From Enoplosus armatus (taxonomy: Eukaryota; Chordata; Actinopteri; Centrarchiformes; Enoplosidae), in the NCBI RefSeq assembly GCF_043641665.1, contig NC_092190.1:14878048-14942047 (forward strand): a stretch of DNA of 64,000 bases, in the 5' to 3' direction. How positions within the stretch are numbered: position 1 is the stretch's first letter; every line of letters starts with the position of its first letter. The notes beneath the pieces were generated by a model. The model searched no databases and had not been told where the DNA came from. It saw nothing but the letters and a program-made list of their open reading frames with translations. A program made the position numbers and the translations under genes. This document shows, one piece after another, positions 34,201-43,513 of this stretch.

Positions 34201-36276
34201 ATTTTCTCAACCCATAAAGGAACACTTCATCCTTACTACAATTCCATTCCTATATTTTTGAGTGTGTTTGATTAGTAAAAGGCATGTTTGAAACTTATTT
34301 GCTTTTTCTTTTGCATTACAGAGTCAACTAGATTGGTATAAATTTAACACTAATCCCAGAGGAGTTTGTGTTATCATAGACTGCGTGGGTAATGATGGAG
34401 GTGAGAGACAAAACACTTTCTAGCTACAGTCCAAGAGTAAGAAGTATTGAGATCCATTACTTAAGTACAAGTACTAATGCCAGTGTAGAAATACTCCATT
34501 ACAAGTGAAAGTCCTGCATTTAAACTTCTGCATCCTACTTAAGTAAAAGTACAAACGTAAGATCAGGAAAAGGTACTTAAAGTATCAAAAGTAAAATGAC
34601 TCGTTCTGCAGAAAAATGGCCCTTGACTGCCATATTATTGTATATTACATAGTAGATTGTTAATACTGATGCATCCATGTGTAAGCAGCATTTTACTGTT
34701 GAAGTGGAGCTAGTTTTAACTATTTTATACACAGTAAGGTAGTTTAGTCAACCTAGGGGTTGGGCCCCTCCAAAGGGTCACATGTTAAAGCTGAGGGGTT
34801 GTGAGATGATTAACAGGAGAGGAAAGAAGAAAAAACAGAAGAACAACAAGTTCTGCTACACAAATTTGTATTAATTGTTTGGACTTTTCTCTTATCTTTG
34901 CTTTTTTTTAAATAGTAAATAACTTTAATAAATGTTTTTTTTACCCTCAAATAGTTATTTAAATGAAACCATGAGAAGTTTAGAGGGGAAATGTCTTTTT
35001 GGTGCAACTGCAACTCATAGAAATTGGTTTCCAACTAGACGGTGTGTTTTTGTAAGGACTAATCTTTAACAAGTTGTATTTCATAAGCTTATCACACGTG
35101 TTTTTATGTTAAATATTAATCTGAAAACTAACTAGTAACTATAGCAATGAAATAAATGTAGTGGAGTACAATATTTGCCCCTAGGAAATACTCAAGTAAA
35201 GCACAAGTACCTCAAAATTGTACTTTATTGTACAGTATTTGAGTAAATGTACTTCCTTACATGCACCACTGAAAAAATATGTTTGATTTGAATTAGAGCT
35301 GAAACAATTAGTCAATTAATCCACTAGTCGATCGACAGAAAATTCATCTACAACTACTTTGATAGTTGATAAATTGTTTTAGTAATTTATCAATGCTTGT
35401 TTCTGTTCTTTGTCTCAGGTGATAGAAACTGAATATATTTGGGTTTCAGACTGTTGGTAGTTAGTAGCAGCCATAGTCTGATTTTTTCATTTATCTTTTT
35501 AGTGATGTATTATGAGGGTAAAACTTAAATTCTGGTTTCATCTTTCCTCGCTCACTCAGACATGATGGAGCAGACATTTAAGGCTCTTCACTTCAAGGTG
35601 GTCGTCTACAAATGGCTGAATGTGGAGGACACTGTTTCAGCCCTCACAGGGATATTCAGACAGAGAGAGAACCTCGAAGGTGACGGCTTTATCTGTTGCA
35701 TCATTAGCCGCGGGACGACGAATCACCTCCTGGGTACAGACTCGTACAGTCCAGGTCTACATCTGGACACTGTCAGACGTCTTTTCACTGCTGATGCATG
35801 CCCCATGCTGACAGGCAAGCCCAAACTCTTCTTCATCCAGAGGTACAGTGTCCCCGAGTTCCAGCCCCATGCCACGATGCACCACCGGGATGAGGACCTG
35901 GAGACAGATGGGTGTGATGGGCCATCCAGATGTGATATGATCCCCACAGATGCAGATGTGTTCTGGAGTCACTGCTGGACAGATGAACGTCAACTGGAGC
36001 AAGGACACCATCGCTCCATTTACCTGAAGACACTGACAGACGCCTTACACAAAGGCCAAAGGAGGTACAGGCAAACACTCGACAGTTTCCATATAACCTA
36101 AAGACTGTAAAAGCTCTAGACTAAACTGTTGTTTGTGTTCTGACAGGAAAACACACCTTGTTGATGTTCATACCGAGGTGAATGGGGCCATCTTTGAACA
36201 TAACAAGAGGAATCCTGGCGCACACTACCACATCGATCTGAAACATACTCTGCGGAAAGATCTTTTCTTACAATAG
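30953..36276 (+). CDS. cflar: cflar (c-FLIP long form, caspase-8 regulator), complete, ten coding exons
   Basis: c-FLIP joins FADD and procaspase-8 at death receptors and blocks or tunes caspase-8 activation. Ten exons (30953-31248, 31900-32005, 32180-32315, 33253-33302, 33388-33457, 33528-33572, 33631-33677, 34322-34400, 35560-36064, 36147-36276) join with consistent phases into 487 residues plus TAG; human c-FLIP-L has 480. DED1 is residues ~4-80 and DED2 ~98-177, with RRFDIL and GRLDLA in the RxDL position. The linker is ~180-250. The caspase-like domain is ~253-487, with p20-like DWYKFNTNPRGVCVIID and FICCIISRG, and p10-like FWSHCW and LKHTLRKDL. The caspase His is Arg327 (SRG for SHG) and the catalytic Cys is Tyr372 (IQRYS for QACQG), which identifies c-FLIP, not caspase-8 or -10. 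The ATG has a good context (CCACATGG). Confidence 0.96.
31282..31819 (-). repeat. teleost interspersed repeat with AAGTAAAAGTA ends, copy A (in cflar intron)
   Basis: It begins GGTGGGATGTAACTAAGAAC and ends AGTACTTCTTCCACCACTG. The inverted complementary ends share CCACC and TACTT-type termini, and internal segments match copy C read in reverse. I recall this as a common spiny-rayed-fish repeat, probably a non-autonomous DNA transposon. No family name is assigned. Confidence 0.7.
31900..32005 (+). CDS. cflar: cflar coding exon: start of DED2
   Basis: This is 106 nt between TTACTGCAG and GTGAGA. Joined to the preceding AG it gives R, then VLMANISEDMANEDLNNVKF and LLSNTLPREKIEKAK, the first half of DED2. 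Confidence 0.94.
32180..32315 (+). CDS. cflar: cflar coding exon: end of DED2
   Basis: This is 136 nt between CTGTGACAG and GTGAGT. It encodes NFLDVIIELEKLDIVSAERV then DFVEDCLQDIGRLDLAKKL. It exits in phase 1. Reading on into the intron meets TAA after four residues. Confidence 0.94.
33253..33302 (+). CDS. cflar: cflar coding exon: linker
   Basis: A 50-nt exon between TGTACACAG and GTGAGT. It encodes the rest of a split Val and GASEQHSSQQQRFRAH. It was recognised by phase-consistent splice sites, since the linker is not conserved. Confidence 0.75.
33388..33457 (+). CDS. cflar: cflar coding exon: linker
   Basis: A 70-nt exon between TCCTCAG and GTAAGA. It encodes FPFPPSNSSNPVQQ then TRRGPSFHS, low-complexity Pro/Ser/Asn sequence. 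Assignment rests on frame and splice consensus. Confidence 0.75.
33528..33572 (+). CDS. cflar: cflar coding exon: linker, symmetric
   Basis: A 45-nt exon between ATTTCAG and GTCATT, phase 1 at both ends, so skipping would not shift the frame. It completes a split Asp and encodes GALQLPNENSWKAP. The GTCATT donor is weak. Confidence 0.65.
33631..33677 (+). CDS. cflar: cflar coding exon: linker
   Basis: A 47-nt exon between TGTCACCAG and GTAAGG. It completes a split Ala and encodes TENIPAPVYREQNRQ. It joins in phase 0 to the caspase-like domain. Confidence 0.75.
33703..34070 (+). repeat. same repeat family, copy B (partial, 3' limit uncertain)
   Basis: Begins AGAGTTGGAAGAAGAACTC and contains CTTAAGTAAAAGT, AAAGTCCTGCA and CTTAAAGTATCAAAAGTAAA. 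The distal end typical of the family is not evident. Confidence 0.6.
34322..34400 (+). CDS. cflar: cflar coding exon: start of caspase-like domain
   Basis: This is 79 nt between TTACAG and GTGAGA. It encodes SQLDWYKFNTNPRGVCVIID then CVGNDG, the first strand of the caspase fold (compare the xPRGxCxIID block of caspase-8). Confidence 0.93.
34430..35271 (+). repeat. same repeat family, copy C (near full length)
   Basis: Starts near AAGAAGTATTGAGATCC and ends GAGTAAATGTACTTCCTTAC then ATGCACCACTG. It contains CAAGTACCTCAAAATTGTAC, which occurs reversed in copy A. It fills most of the intron between the cflar exons at 34322-34400 and 35560-36064. Confidence 0.65.
35296..35470 (+). repeat. GCTGNAACAATTAGTCAATTAAT repeat fragment in cflar intron
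   Basis: Shares AACAATTAGTCAATTAAT and a GATTAAT/TTGATA-rich body with the element at 15642-15870. Probably a truncated non-autonomous DNA element. Confidence 0.6.
35560..36064 (+). CDS. cflar: cflar coding exon: p20-like core and start of p10
   Basis: This is 505 nt between CTCACTCAG and GTACAG. It contains FICCIISRG (Arg327 in place of His), KPKLFFIQRYS (Tyr372 in place of Cys), the LETD393 cleavage-type motif at 35898-35909, and DADVFWSHCW of the p10-like part. Confidence 0.96.
36147..36276 (+). CDS. cflar: cflar last coding exon
   Basis: This is 130 nt from TCTGACAG to TAG (36274-36276). It encodes KTHLVDVHTEVNGAIFEHNK through LKHTLRKDLFLQ. This matches the c-FLIP C terminus (LxxELNG and QHTLRKKL in human). 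Confidence 0.95.
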
Positions 36277-36517
36277 AGCAATACTTCATCACCAGCAATA
36301 CTTCCTGCCACAAATTAATGTAGCACATACCTTGCCAGAGAAGAACCTTTTTTTTTTACTGTGTATATAGCGACACCTACTGGTTGTATTAACTCCAAAC
36401 ATTGAAGATGAAGCAAAACATATATATTAATATAACCTATATATAAACTACATATATATATTTTAACTGTTTTGTAACAGACATACAAATGTACATGCAG
36501 AACAAAATAATAATTAT

Positions 36518-36550
<33 letters not shown>
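36277..36550 (+). other. cflar: cflar 3'UTR with candidate poly(A) signal
   Basis: AT-rich sequence after the stop. An AATAAA at about 36545-36550 follows an (AAT)n run at 36511-36549. The true end may lie further on, since further AT-rich signals such as AAATAAA near 36973 also occur. Confidence 0.4.
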
Positions 36551-36847
36551 CAAACAAACAGCACACCCAATCAGAACCTCGCAATAGAAACAAATGTCAA
36601 TTCATGCAAGACAAAAAACAAACGTTATAGAGTAATATAAAGCACATAAAGACTGTTTTAATCATACACAACTTACTGTAAATGTAATCATATGTAACTA
36701 ATTTTCTTTTTTGAAGAAGTAATGTGAATGGCCTTTTTCTTGCCTCATACAGCGCAGCTAAAACAGGAATGTTACCCATATATTTTTAAAATGTTTTTAT
36801 TATATGTATCACTTTTTTTTATTATGAAGTAAACACTATATTTGATC

Positions 36848-36848
36848 G

Positions 36849-36890
<42 letters not shown>

Positions 36891-36902
36891 TTATCTATCT
36901 AA
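36848..36902 (+). repeat. (ATCT)n tetranucleotide microsatellite
   Basis: About 13 ATCT units with one interruption (TTATCT). It is followed by ATTCAATTCAATTCAAATTA, the start of another common fish repeat tail. Confidence 0.9.
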
Positions 36903-37358
36903 TTCAATTCAATTCAAATTAGCTTTATTGGCATTGGAAATGTTTACATTTACATTGCAAAAGCAAGTGTGAAATAAAAACATTGTGATTTTGCTGTTGG
37001 AAATATATACAAAGTAAAAAATAACTTAAAATATAAAAAAAAAATCTATGTACTACTTATTGTATTTGTATTATTGATTTTTCATTTTTTTTACTCACAT
37101 TCTGTAACTTGTTTTAGAAAAACATGGCATATAATTTAAGTTACTATTATTATTAATATTAACATAGTTTCCATTGTGGGCAACTAGCATAATTTCACAT
37201 TTAAGTGTAATTTTAATACAAACAATAGTAAAGTAATTCAACAATGTATTCAAAATAAAAAATGTATTCTTCAATTCAAGATATGTATGCCTTTACCTTC
37301 AATATGTTTTCACAATAAGACTTACTTATCACCCCTGGGATCAACAAATTGTGTATTT

Positions 37359-37538
37359 CTGGGCATAGGCGAACTAGGCGGTCGCCTAGGGCGCCACCTG
37401 CCGGAGGGGGCACCGCTCCAAGCCTTCAGAAAAAAAAAATGTTATTAATGTTATAATGTTTGCCGTGTATGCGCGCGCGGGGGGGGGGGCAAAATCATAA
37501 TCTCGCCTAGGGCACCAAAATGGCTAGGGCCGGCACTG
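37359..37538 (+). mobile_element. short hAT-like non-autonomous element with 8-bp target duplication
   Basis: A CpG-rich 180-bp insert (GGCGGTCGCCTAGGGCGCC near the left, CGCCTAGGGCACC and CTAGGGCCGGCACTG near the right). It is flanked by identical GTGTATTT at 37351-37358 and 37539-37546. An 8-bp duplication and CAGTG-type terminus fit hAT elements. No transposase is present. Confidence 0.6.
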
Positions 37539-37926
37539 GTGTATTTTGTGTTTGGCTATTTTCTTTCATTGTAAGCATTTCTGTTATCTTAATACTTACG
37601 TTTGCTACAGTACAATAAAGTTGTAGAACAATGTTTGAAATATAATGACCAGTATGTTGATGTGGGTCACATGATGTTCAATGTCAGCATAATTTGAGTT
37701 CAGGAGGCAGGACCACATTTGATAACAGGATGCTGACTCCTCCTAGCCTCCAGTCATGACTTTGACAGGATCTGCTCTTATTTGGGCTTTGCTTTTTGCA
37801 ACCCCCCTCCACCTCCACTTTCTCTTTATATGGCAGTTTGTTGAATTCAGTAGATGATTTCATGTTCACTTTAAAATATCTATATTTAAATATTTAATAA
37901 TAATATTTAAAGTGTTGCCTTACAGT

Positions 37927-38008
37927 GGCCTTATGCGCTCTTCAGCTGACATTGTCTTTGAGTTTCTGGCCTTATGCGCTCTTCAGCTGACATTGTCTTT
38001 GAGTTTCT
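37927..38008 (+). repeat. exact tandem duplication of 41 bp
   Basis: Two contiguous identical copies (37927-37967 and 37968-38008), each starting GGCCTTATGCGCTCTTCAGC and ending TTTGAGTTTCT. Confidence 0.95.
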
Positions 38009-38054
38009 GCACTTGAACTTGAACACTTGAACACTAATTTCTTTCACGACTTCC

Positions 38055-38325
38055 ACTTAAATTGACACTTATTGCTCAGATCATCACCGACACTTCAACT
38101 CACCTTTCAACACTTTCATTTCACCTGATACGGTGGCCTATTTCAGCTTCACCCAGCGCTTACTCTTAAACTGAAACTTTAATTCCTCTCAGCACTTTCA
38201 TTTCAACTGAAATGCCTCAGCTTCACCCCGCACTTACACTTAAATTGATACTTCAACTTCATTCAGTGCTTATACTTAAATTGATACTTCAACTCCTTTC
38301 AGCACTTCCCTTTTAACAGCTATAA
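38055..38325 (+). repeat. degenerate minisatellite (period about 36 bp)
   Basis: ACTTAAATTGATACTTCAAC followed by TTC/TCC and a CA(G)TGCTT/CAGCACTT block recurs twice nearly exactly near 38230-38305. More diverged versions (TTCAACACTTTCATTTCACC, CTCAGCACTTTCATTTCAAC) lie upstream. Confidence 0.65.
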
Positions 38326-38619
38326 ATATTTGTATTTTAACTATTTCAAATGTTTCAACTGCAACATGTCAGCAGTAAGCATGAAATGTAGCCATTTCTA
38401 GTTGTAAATATAGCATCCTTATAGCGACTTTTGAATACTTTCTAGTATACCGGCCACAGTATGAAGATATTTTTGTGCTTTGGGAGTGCCATTAGCCGGA
38501 TGATAATTCAATGCTATCTTTACAATACAAACCATATATATATTTTTTTCAATAGTACAGTAGTATCTCCCAGGTCACTGCATGTAATCCAGTGCCATGC
38601 AGCACTGTGATTGTGACAG

Positions 38620-39129
38620 TAGGAGGCAGGCAAGTTGTATGAGGAACATCAGGAGACAGCGTGCAGCACACAAATACACGAGTGGGCCTCGTGAACGCGC
38701 ACGGCCAGGGCTGCTGTTGCTATGATGCAATGGCGACTGCGCCGTGGGAAGCGAGCGAGGAGTTGAATGAGTTCTCTGCACAGTTGAAGTGAAGCTGCCT
38801 CCGACAGTCAGGACACCGTCAGTGCCGAGGGACAGACAGCGGGCACGGAGACGCTGGCAGGGCCCTGACCCAGCACACTACATGGAAACGCGCAGCCAGG
38901 TGTGTCTGCTAGCCCCACAGCTAGCCGTGTCATGACGGTTGGAGAGATTTCTCACACATCTGTACGACGTTGCAGCGAGACAGGAGACGCACCAACACCC
39001 TGTTTGCCCTCCTTAGCCGAAACCAAGTGAGGAGGGGTTGTTGTTTTTATTTTTATTTTCATTTTCTGGTCGCATTGTCCTCAGAACCGGCGACTCAGTG
39101 GACCTATTCGTGCGTCGTACTGGACCACC
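38620..39129 (+). promoter_or_regulatory. CpG-rich promoter and 5' leader of the dip2 gene
   Basis: CpG density rises sharply here (AACGCGCACGG, GACTGCGCCGTGG and others), as expected for a housekeeping-type promoter. No TATA box is obvious. The leader carries two overlapping upstream ORFs (38882-38935 and 38932-39030). The transcription start cannot be fixed from sequence alone. Confidence 0.6.
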
Positions 39130-39253
39130 ATGGCTGAGAGAACCTCTACCGGGTTGCTAACGATGATGTTGGAGCCCACGCCGGCTGTCGCTATGACCCT
39201 GCCGGCGGAGGTCCGGGAGAAGCTGGCGGAGCTGGAGCTGGAGCTCTCTGAAG
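39130..39253 (+). CDS. dip2b: DIP2-family protein, first coding exon (dip2b-like), partial
   Basis: ATG in a near-perfect Kozak context (CCACCATGG) opens 41 codons plus one nt (MAERTSTGLLTMMLEPTPAV, then AMTLPAEVREKLAELELELSE). A strong GAAG|GTAAGT donor follows. LPAEVREKLAELELELSEG is the start of the DMAP1-binding region of disco-interacting protein 2 homologues, large proteins with two adenylate-forming-like domains linked to lipid metabolism and neuronal development. The phase-1 exit after SE fits the family, where the next exon supplies the rest of Gly and DITQKGYEKK. MAER and LEPTPAVA resemble DIP2B, whereas PAEVRE resembles DIP2A, so the paralogue is uncertain. The next exon was not found; the gene continues off the right edge. 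Confidence 0.85.
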
Positions 39254-42154
39254 GTAAGTTGACAACAACATGAGCACAAACCAGCGCACTCGCCGTGTGG
39301 CTACATCCCGCAGTTTGTGACAGCTATCAGAACCACCGCCCTTTATTTTGGCTTCGTGGCTTCATGTTTGAAAACATGCCAGCCTCACCGAAGACCCTCT
39401 GATACTATCAGCCATTCCCAAAACTGAACTTCTGCTGTAGTTTTCTCCTCATGACATTAACTACTGCTGCACCGGGAGCTGCTAAACTAACCTACACTAC
39501 ACTGGTTAATAGGTCGCACTGTTATGTTTCACTTGAAATGAAGACAAGCTGTTCCTAGTGTCTGAAATTTTAGATGTCACACACTCCGACTCCAAACCCC
39601 ATATTTGATCTGATGGCTATCTGCCTCAGCGTTAACAGCTGAGCTGACACACCCATACTGCTGTGATGTGGCTGTTTTTCACCACAGGGTCTGTCTTTTT
39701 GAAATGTATTGAAAAGGAAAGTGAACATCAGAACATCATCAGAAAAGTTTAAACAGTGAAGAGTGTCCAAGGCAACATAGGCTTCAGGTGTTTTATGTGA
39801 AACACTGTTTGGATCTTTATGAAAGATTTTCCAAGAATTTTGCCGAAATTGCGGATCTGTACAGTAGTTTGTGTGTAGGTGCACATGTGTCATGTACTCC
39901 TTGCTTGTATCTGTTTTACCTCCCACTTGTACTTTGACGTACTTCACTACAAAAAGAGCAGAGAGGCGTTTGAACATGGAGATCTTGTGTCTGCAGGTCT
40001 ATAAAAAAATTTAAAAAAGCATTCAAATTTGATTTTCCAAATGTCAGTTAAATGAAGTCACTAAATTAAATTATCTCAAATTTGAATTCTTTGGGTTTCA
40101 ATTTTAACATTTCATCTTATTTGGTGTAATTTTCCTTTTTGACAGAATCAGATGTTTTGATAGTCTATAAAACCCAAAGCCAACCACATATGGTTATACA
40201 TGCTACACTTATTTATGTAAGAAAAGGTCCATTCATTATAAAATAAGTCCCTTAACTATTTTACTTACTTGCTGACAGAAACCTAAAGACATCATAGCAT
40301 GTACCTGCACAAAGTCCTGTACAATGAGAAAGCAAAGATTACTGTTATGATTTATTACATTTATATCACTTTCCTTGGTATTTGTCCTAAAGGACAAATG
40401 TCACCATCACTAGTACTGAATATATTTATGTAGCTGTTTCAGAGTTTCAGTGCCCTGTAAATAATGAAGAGGGTGCTTATTTTTCACAAAGCGTTTCTTT
40501 TGTTTTTTGTTACTTCAACTAGACTCATTGTTTAACTGTGCTCCTTTATTTGAGTGGTTCTCACATGGTGAAATTAGCCCAGCTGTGGTAAAGTCATACT
40601 AATTAATGACCTACATTAAGTCTGATTAGATTTGGGATTCGACCCCAGGGTGTGACCCTATTTTTTATCAACTCTGGAGAAAATGTTAACTCTGCAAGCC
40701 AGTAAGTGTAGTCCTTGAACTTGACATAATAGAAAACCCATTGACCTGTAGTTAAATTAAAAGTATTGTCTTTCTCCGTGTTTGCCGTGTTCAGTAGCAT
40801 CATACCAGGGTTGGGAATAGACCAAAGGTGCACGCTTTGATAAGCACATTAGTTGCCACCGAGGCCCCTAATGGGATAGACATGTTTTCAGGAGCGGCTA
40901 CCAAATTAATCTATATCTGTCCAGTTTCCTCTTCCTGCTCTCCACATGTCACATCCTGCCATGTTGGAGCTGTGATAGCAGTATCTCCCTGACTCTGCTG
41001 CCTTCTGCTTCTCTTTCTGGCTTTTCTTCCCCTGACACACTCCGTTGTCTCCTACCCAGCGGTCTCTCTCTTTCACTGGCTCTCTCCACGACTCCCACCT
41101 CCTTATTTCCTCTCTTTTCTCCCTGATCAAAGAAGAGAATGTCATACTCTTTTTGGGTAAAGAGAAATCAACCTCTTTTTTTTTTTCACTCTCAAATCCT
41201 ATTCCTGTACGCCACTGTGAACTCTTCACCTCATGTTGATGCCCTTCGGTTGCCTCCATGTTGCATCCTGTTTCAGTATAAAATAGACGACTCGTTTTAG
41301 TGGAAGGAGATGAGAGCCTGCGAATCCTGCAGGTTTTCCATCCTCCTCAATGAGCTCTTATCATAGGGATTTAAAATCAGGCATGTTCCCACTGAGAGAC
41401 ACATCTCTGTTTTTAGTATGCGTGTGTGTGAGTGTGCAGGAACACTGTATTATTCATGAAGTTGAATAGAAGTGTCATGTATGTTTTCTTAAGCAGTTTA
41501 GCAGCAGCAGCCATTGGAATAACATGAGTTTGAGACAATCCAGCAGCTCAACGAGATGATATTCCAGCGTCAGCAGCTTAGGCCTGCTGATGTGTGAAAT
41601 AAACAATCTGTGCACTCTTATTGTGATTATAATAAATAGTCTTTCCTCTACAGATGCATTTATTTTCAATTTATCTTGCTTTGTTTATTTCTTAGTGTAC
41701 ATGTGTACTGAAATGTTTGGATTACTTCACTCTCCTGTCCTCCTGATGAATACTTGTAGCCCAACCACCAAGTCATTTTAGATAATTTAAGCCAAGTTGT
41801 TCTTTCTATGTCACTTTGAATGTGCATTTATTCTGTTTGTCTACAATGTGTCTCAGTGCTGCTCTATTGTTCAATGTGTCTATTTAGTTAAATCATTTTA
41901 ATAACAGTTTACTGTGTAGACTTGGGGTCTGTCTTGTGAAGCAGGATTACTAAATAATCTGGATACCTTCACTCAGTTAAACCTGGAATCGCTTTAAACG
42001 TGGAAAATGGACTTAAAGTAAGTAAAAGAGCTTTTCTAGGTTTAAAGCCCCTGAAAATATGGCTTTAAATATTTAGCATTCCTCCATAACATCAACTATT
42101 CATAACTCAATAAGCAACAATCAAAGTTAAGAAAAAATATTTGAGGGCATTGTT

Positions 42155-42460
42155 TAGTAAAGGAGTGGTTGGAATTGATGGGAAATATGCTTTACTGGCT
42201 TTCTTCGGTTTTTGTACGGATTAAACAAACAAAGTATAACGTATTGGTGAGTTGTACAGGTGCTGGTAGAATTTTGTTACCTTCAGACAGGCTAACTGTT
42301 TCCCCCTGTTTCCAGTCTTTGGGCTAAGCTATCTGGCAGCTGGCTGCAGCTATATATTTACTGTACTGGACACAAGAGTGACATCAATCCTCTCATCAAA
42401 CTCTTGGCAAGAAATCGAATTGTTGTATTTCCCAAAATGTTGAACTATTCCTTTAAGTGT
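42155..42460 (+). mobile_element. MITE with terminal inverted repeats in dip2 intron 1
   Basis: The left end AAAGGAGTGGTTGGAATTGA, then TGGGAAATATGC, is the imperfect complement of the right end GTATTTCCCAAAATGTTGAA, then CTATTCCTTTAAG. Internal CCCCCTGTTTCCAGTCTTTG and AGCTATCTGGCAGCTGGCTG are familiar from a very abundant percomorph repeat. Confidence 0.7.
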
Positions 42461-43473
42461 TTAACAGTCAAAAACTCAGCTGATCTGCTTCGTCAGGACC
42501 GTGTGGTTGTGGTGTGATCAGATTTGATTGACAGTAACCAAACAACCCACCAACTCCCTTCAGATTCTGAATCATGTTGCCAAATACTGATTGGTGCATG
42601 GACGTATGTGACATCACCTTTTTCTAACTCAGTCCCGCCCCCTTCAAATCAGCTAACACAGACATCTCTCAAATAACCAAAACTGTTCTAACTTTAAATC
42701 GTGTGTTCATGTTGGAGGCCGCCATTCACAGTAAGAATCTGATTGAGAAAATGTGTATTTAGGGCCTTTTAAGCAGAGCAGCTATCCAGCTTGGTAATTC
42801 TGCTGCTTTTCCCAACAATGCTGGTAGACTGAAATCCCCGCCTACCAAATTCTACACATCACAGTTGGAAGGGACCTGTGGTATTTCTCAGCTGACCTGG
42901 ATGCAGACGAGTGGTTAAAAGATGGGGCGTAAGGAGGGCAAGAAGACGGATGATCCCCATTATCTCCTGCAGGGAGGAAAGAGGGAGAGACGAGTCTGCT
43001 GAGTAATTCATAGGCTCACTCTATCATTCCCTGGTTTTCGTCCCTCCTCCTTTGTTTGCTCTCTAAACCCTCTGATTACAAAGTCATTTTTAGTCCAGTG
43101 CTGTTGTTTGCTGGGGAACTGCCAAACCCCCTGGTTGGTCTTTGCGCTTGTTTTGCCTGCTCCCATTCAGCAAACATTTACAGAGGAGCATTGCAGGTTT
43201 TGGGTAGTTAAAGTGGTGCCTGGCTTGTTTATGGTTGTTTGTATTCATTGAGAAAAGGGTTGTAGGTTTGTAGCAGGTTTGAGGTGTTTGGAAGATGATC
43301 CAGCAGCATAAATGTGTTTTTTTTGCAAATGTTCTGCAAATACATAATAAAAATATTCTTAAATCAGATTATCTGGTCAATTTAATGATAGACACAGTTT
43401 TCATTTGTTCTTACCTTATCTGTATCCTAGTATCTGCTGCTGCAGTGACCCCATCAGCCCATGGAGACCATTT

Positions 43474-43513
43474 AAGTTTCACCTTATCTAATCACTTAGA
43501 TAAGGTGAAACTT
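43474..43513. repeat. perfect inverted repeat: 18-bp arms, 4-bp loop
   Basis: AAGTTTCACCTTATCTAA, loop TCAC, then its exact reverse complement. Each arm carries a GATA-factor type motif (CTTATCT / AGATAAG). Confidence 0.95.

Larger units (their letters stand above)
36277..38600. other. cflar-dip2 intergenic interval
   Basis: AT-rich spacer containing the cflar 3'UTR, an (ATCT)n tract, the hAT-like insert, an exact 41-bp tandem duplication and a degenerate minisatellite. I see no gene. Confidence 0.75.

Noticed and set aside
40906..41259. 117-residue minus-strand frame rich in Lys/Glu/Arg
   Set aside because: Composition follows from a CT-rich plus strand. No recognisable domain; intronic to dip2.
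43474..43513. Palindrome as a microRNA precursor
   Set aside because: An 18-bp perfect stem with a 4-nt loop is too short for a typical Drosha/Dicer substrate; kept only as an inverted repeat.
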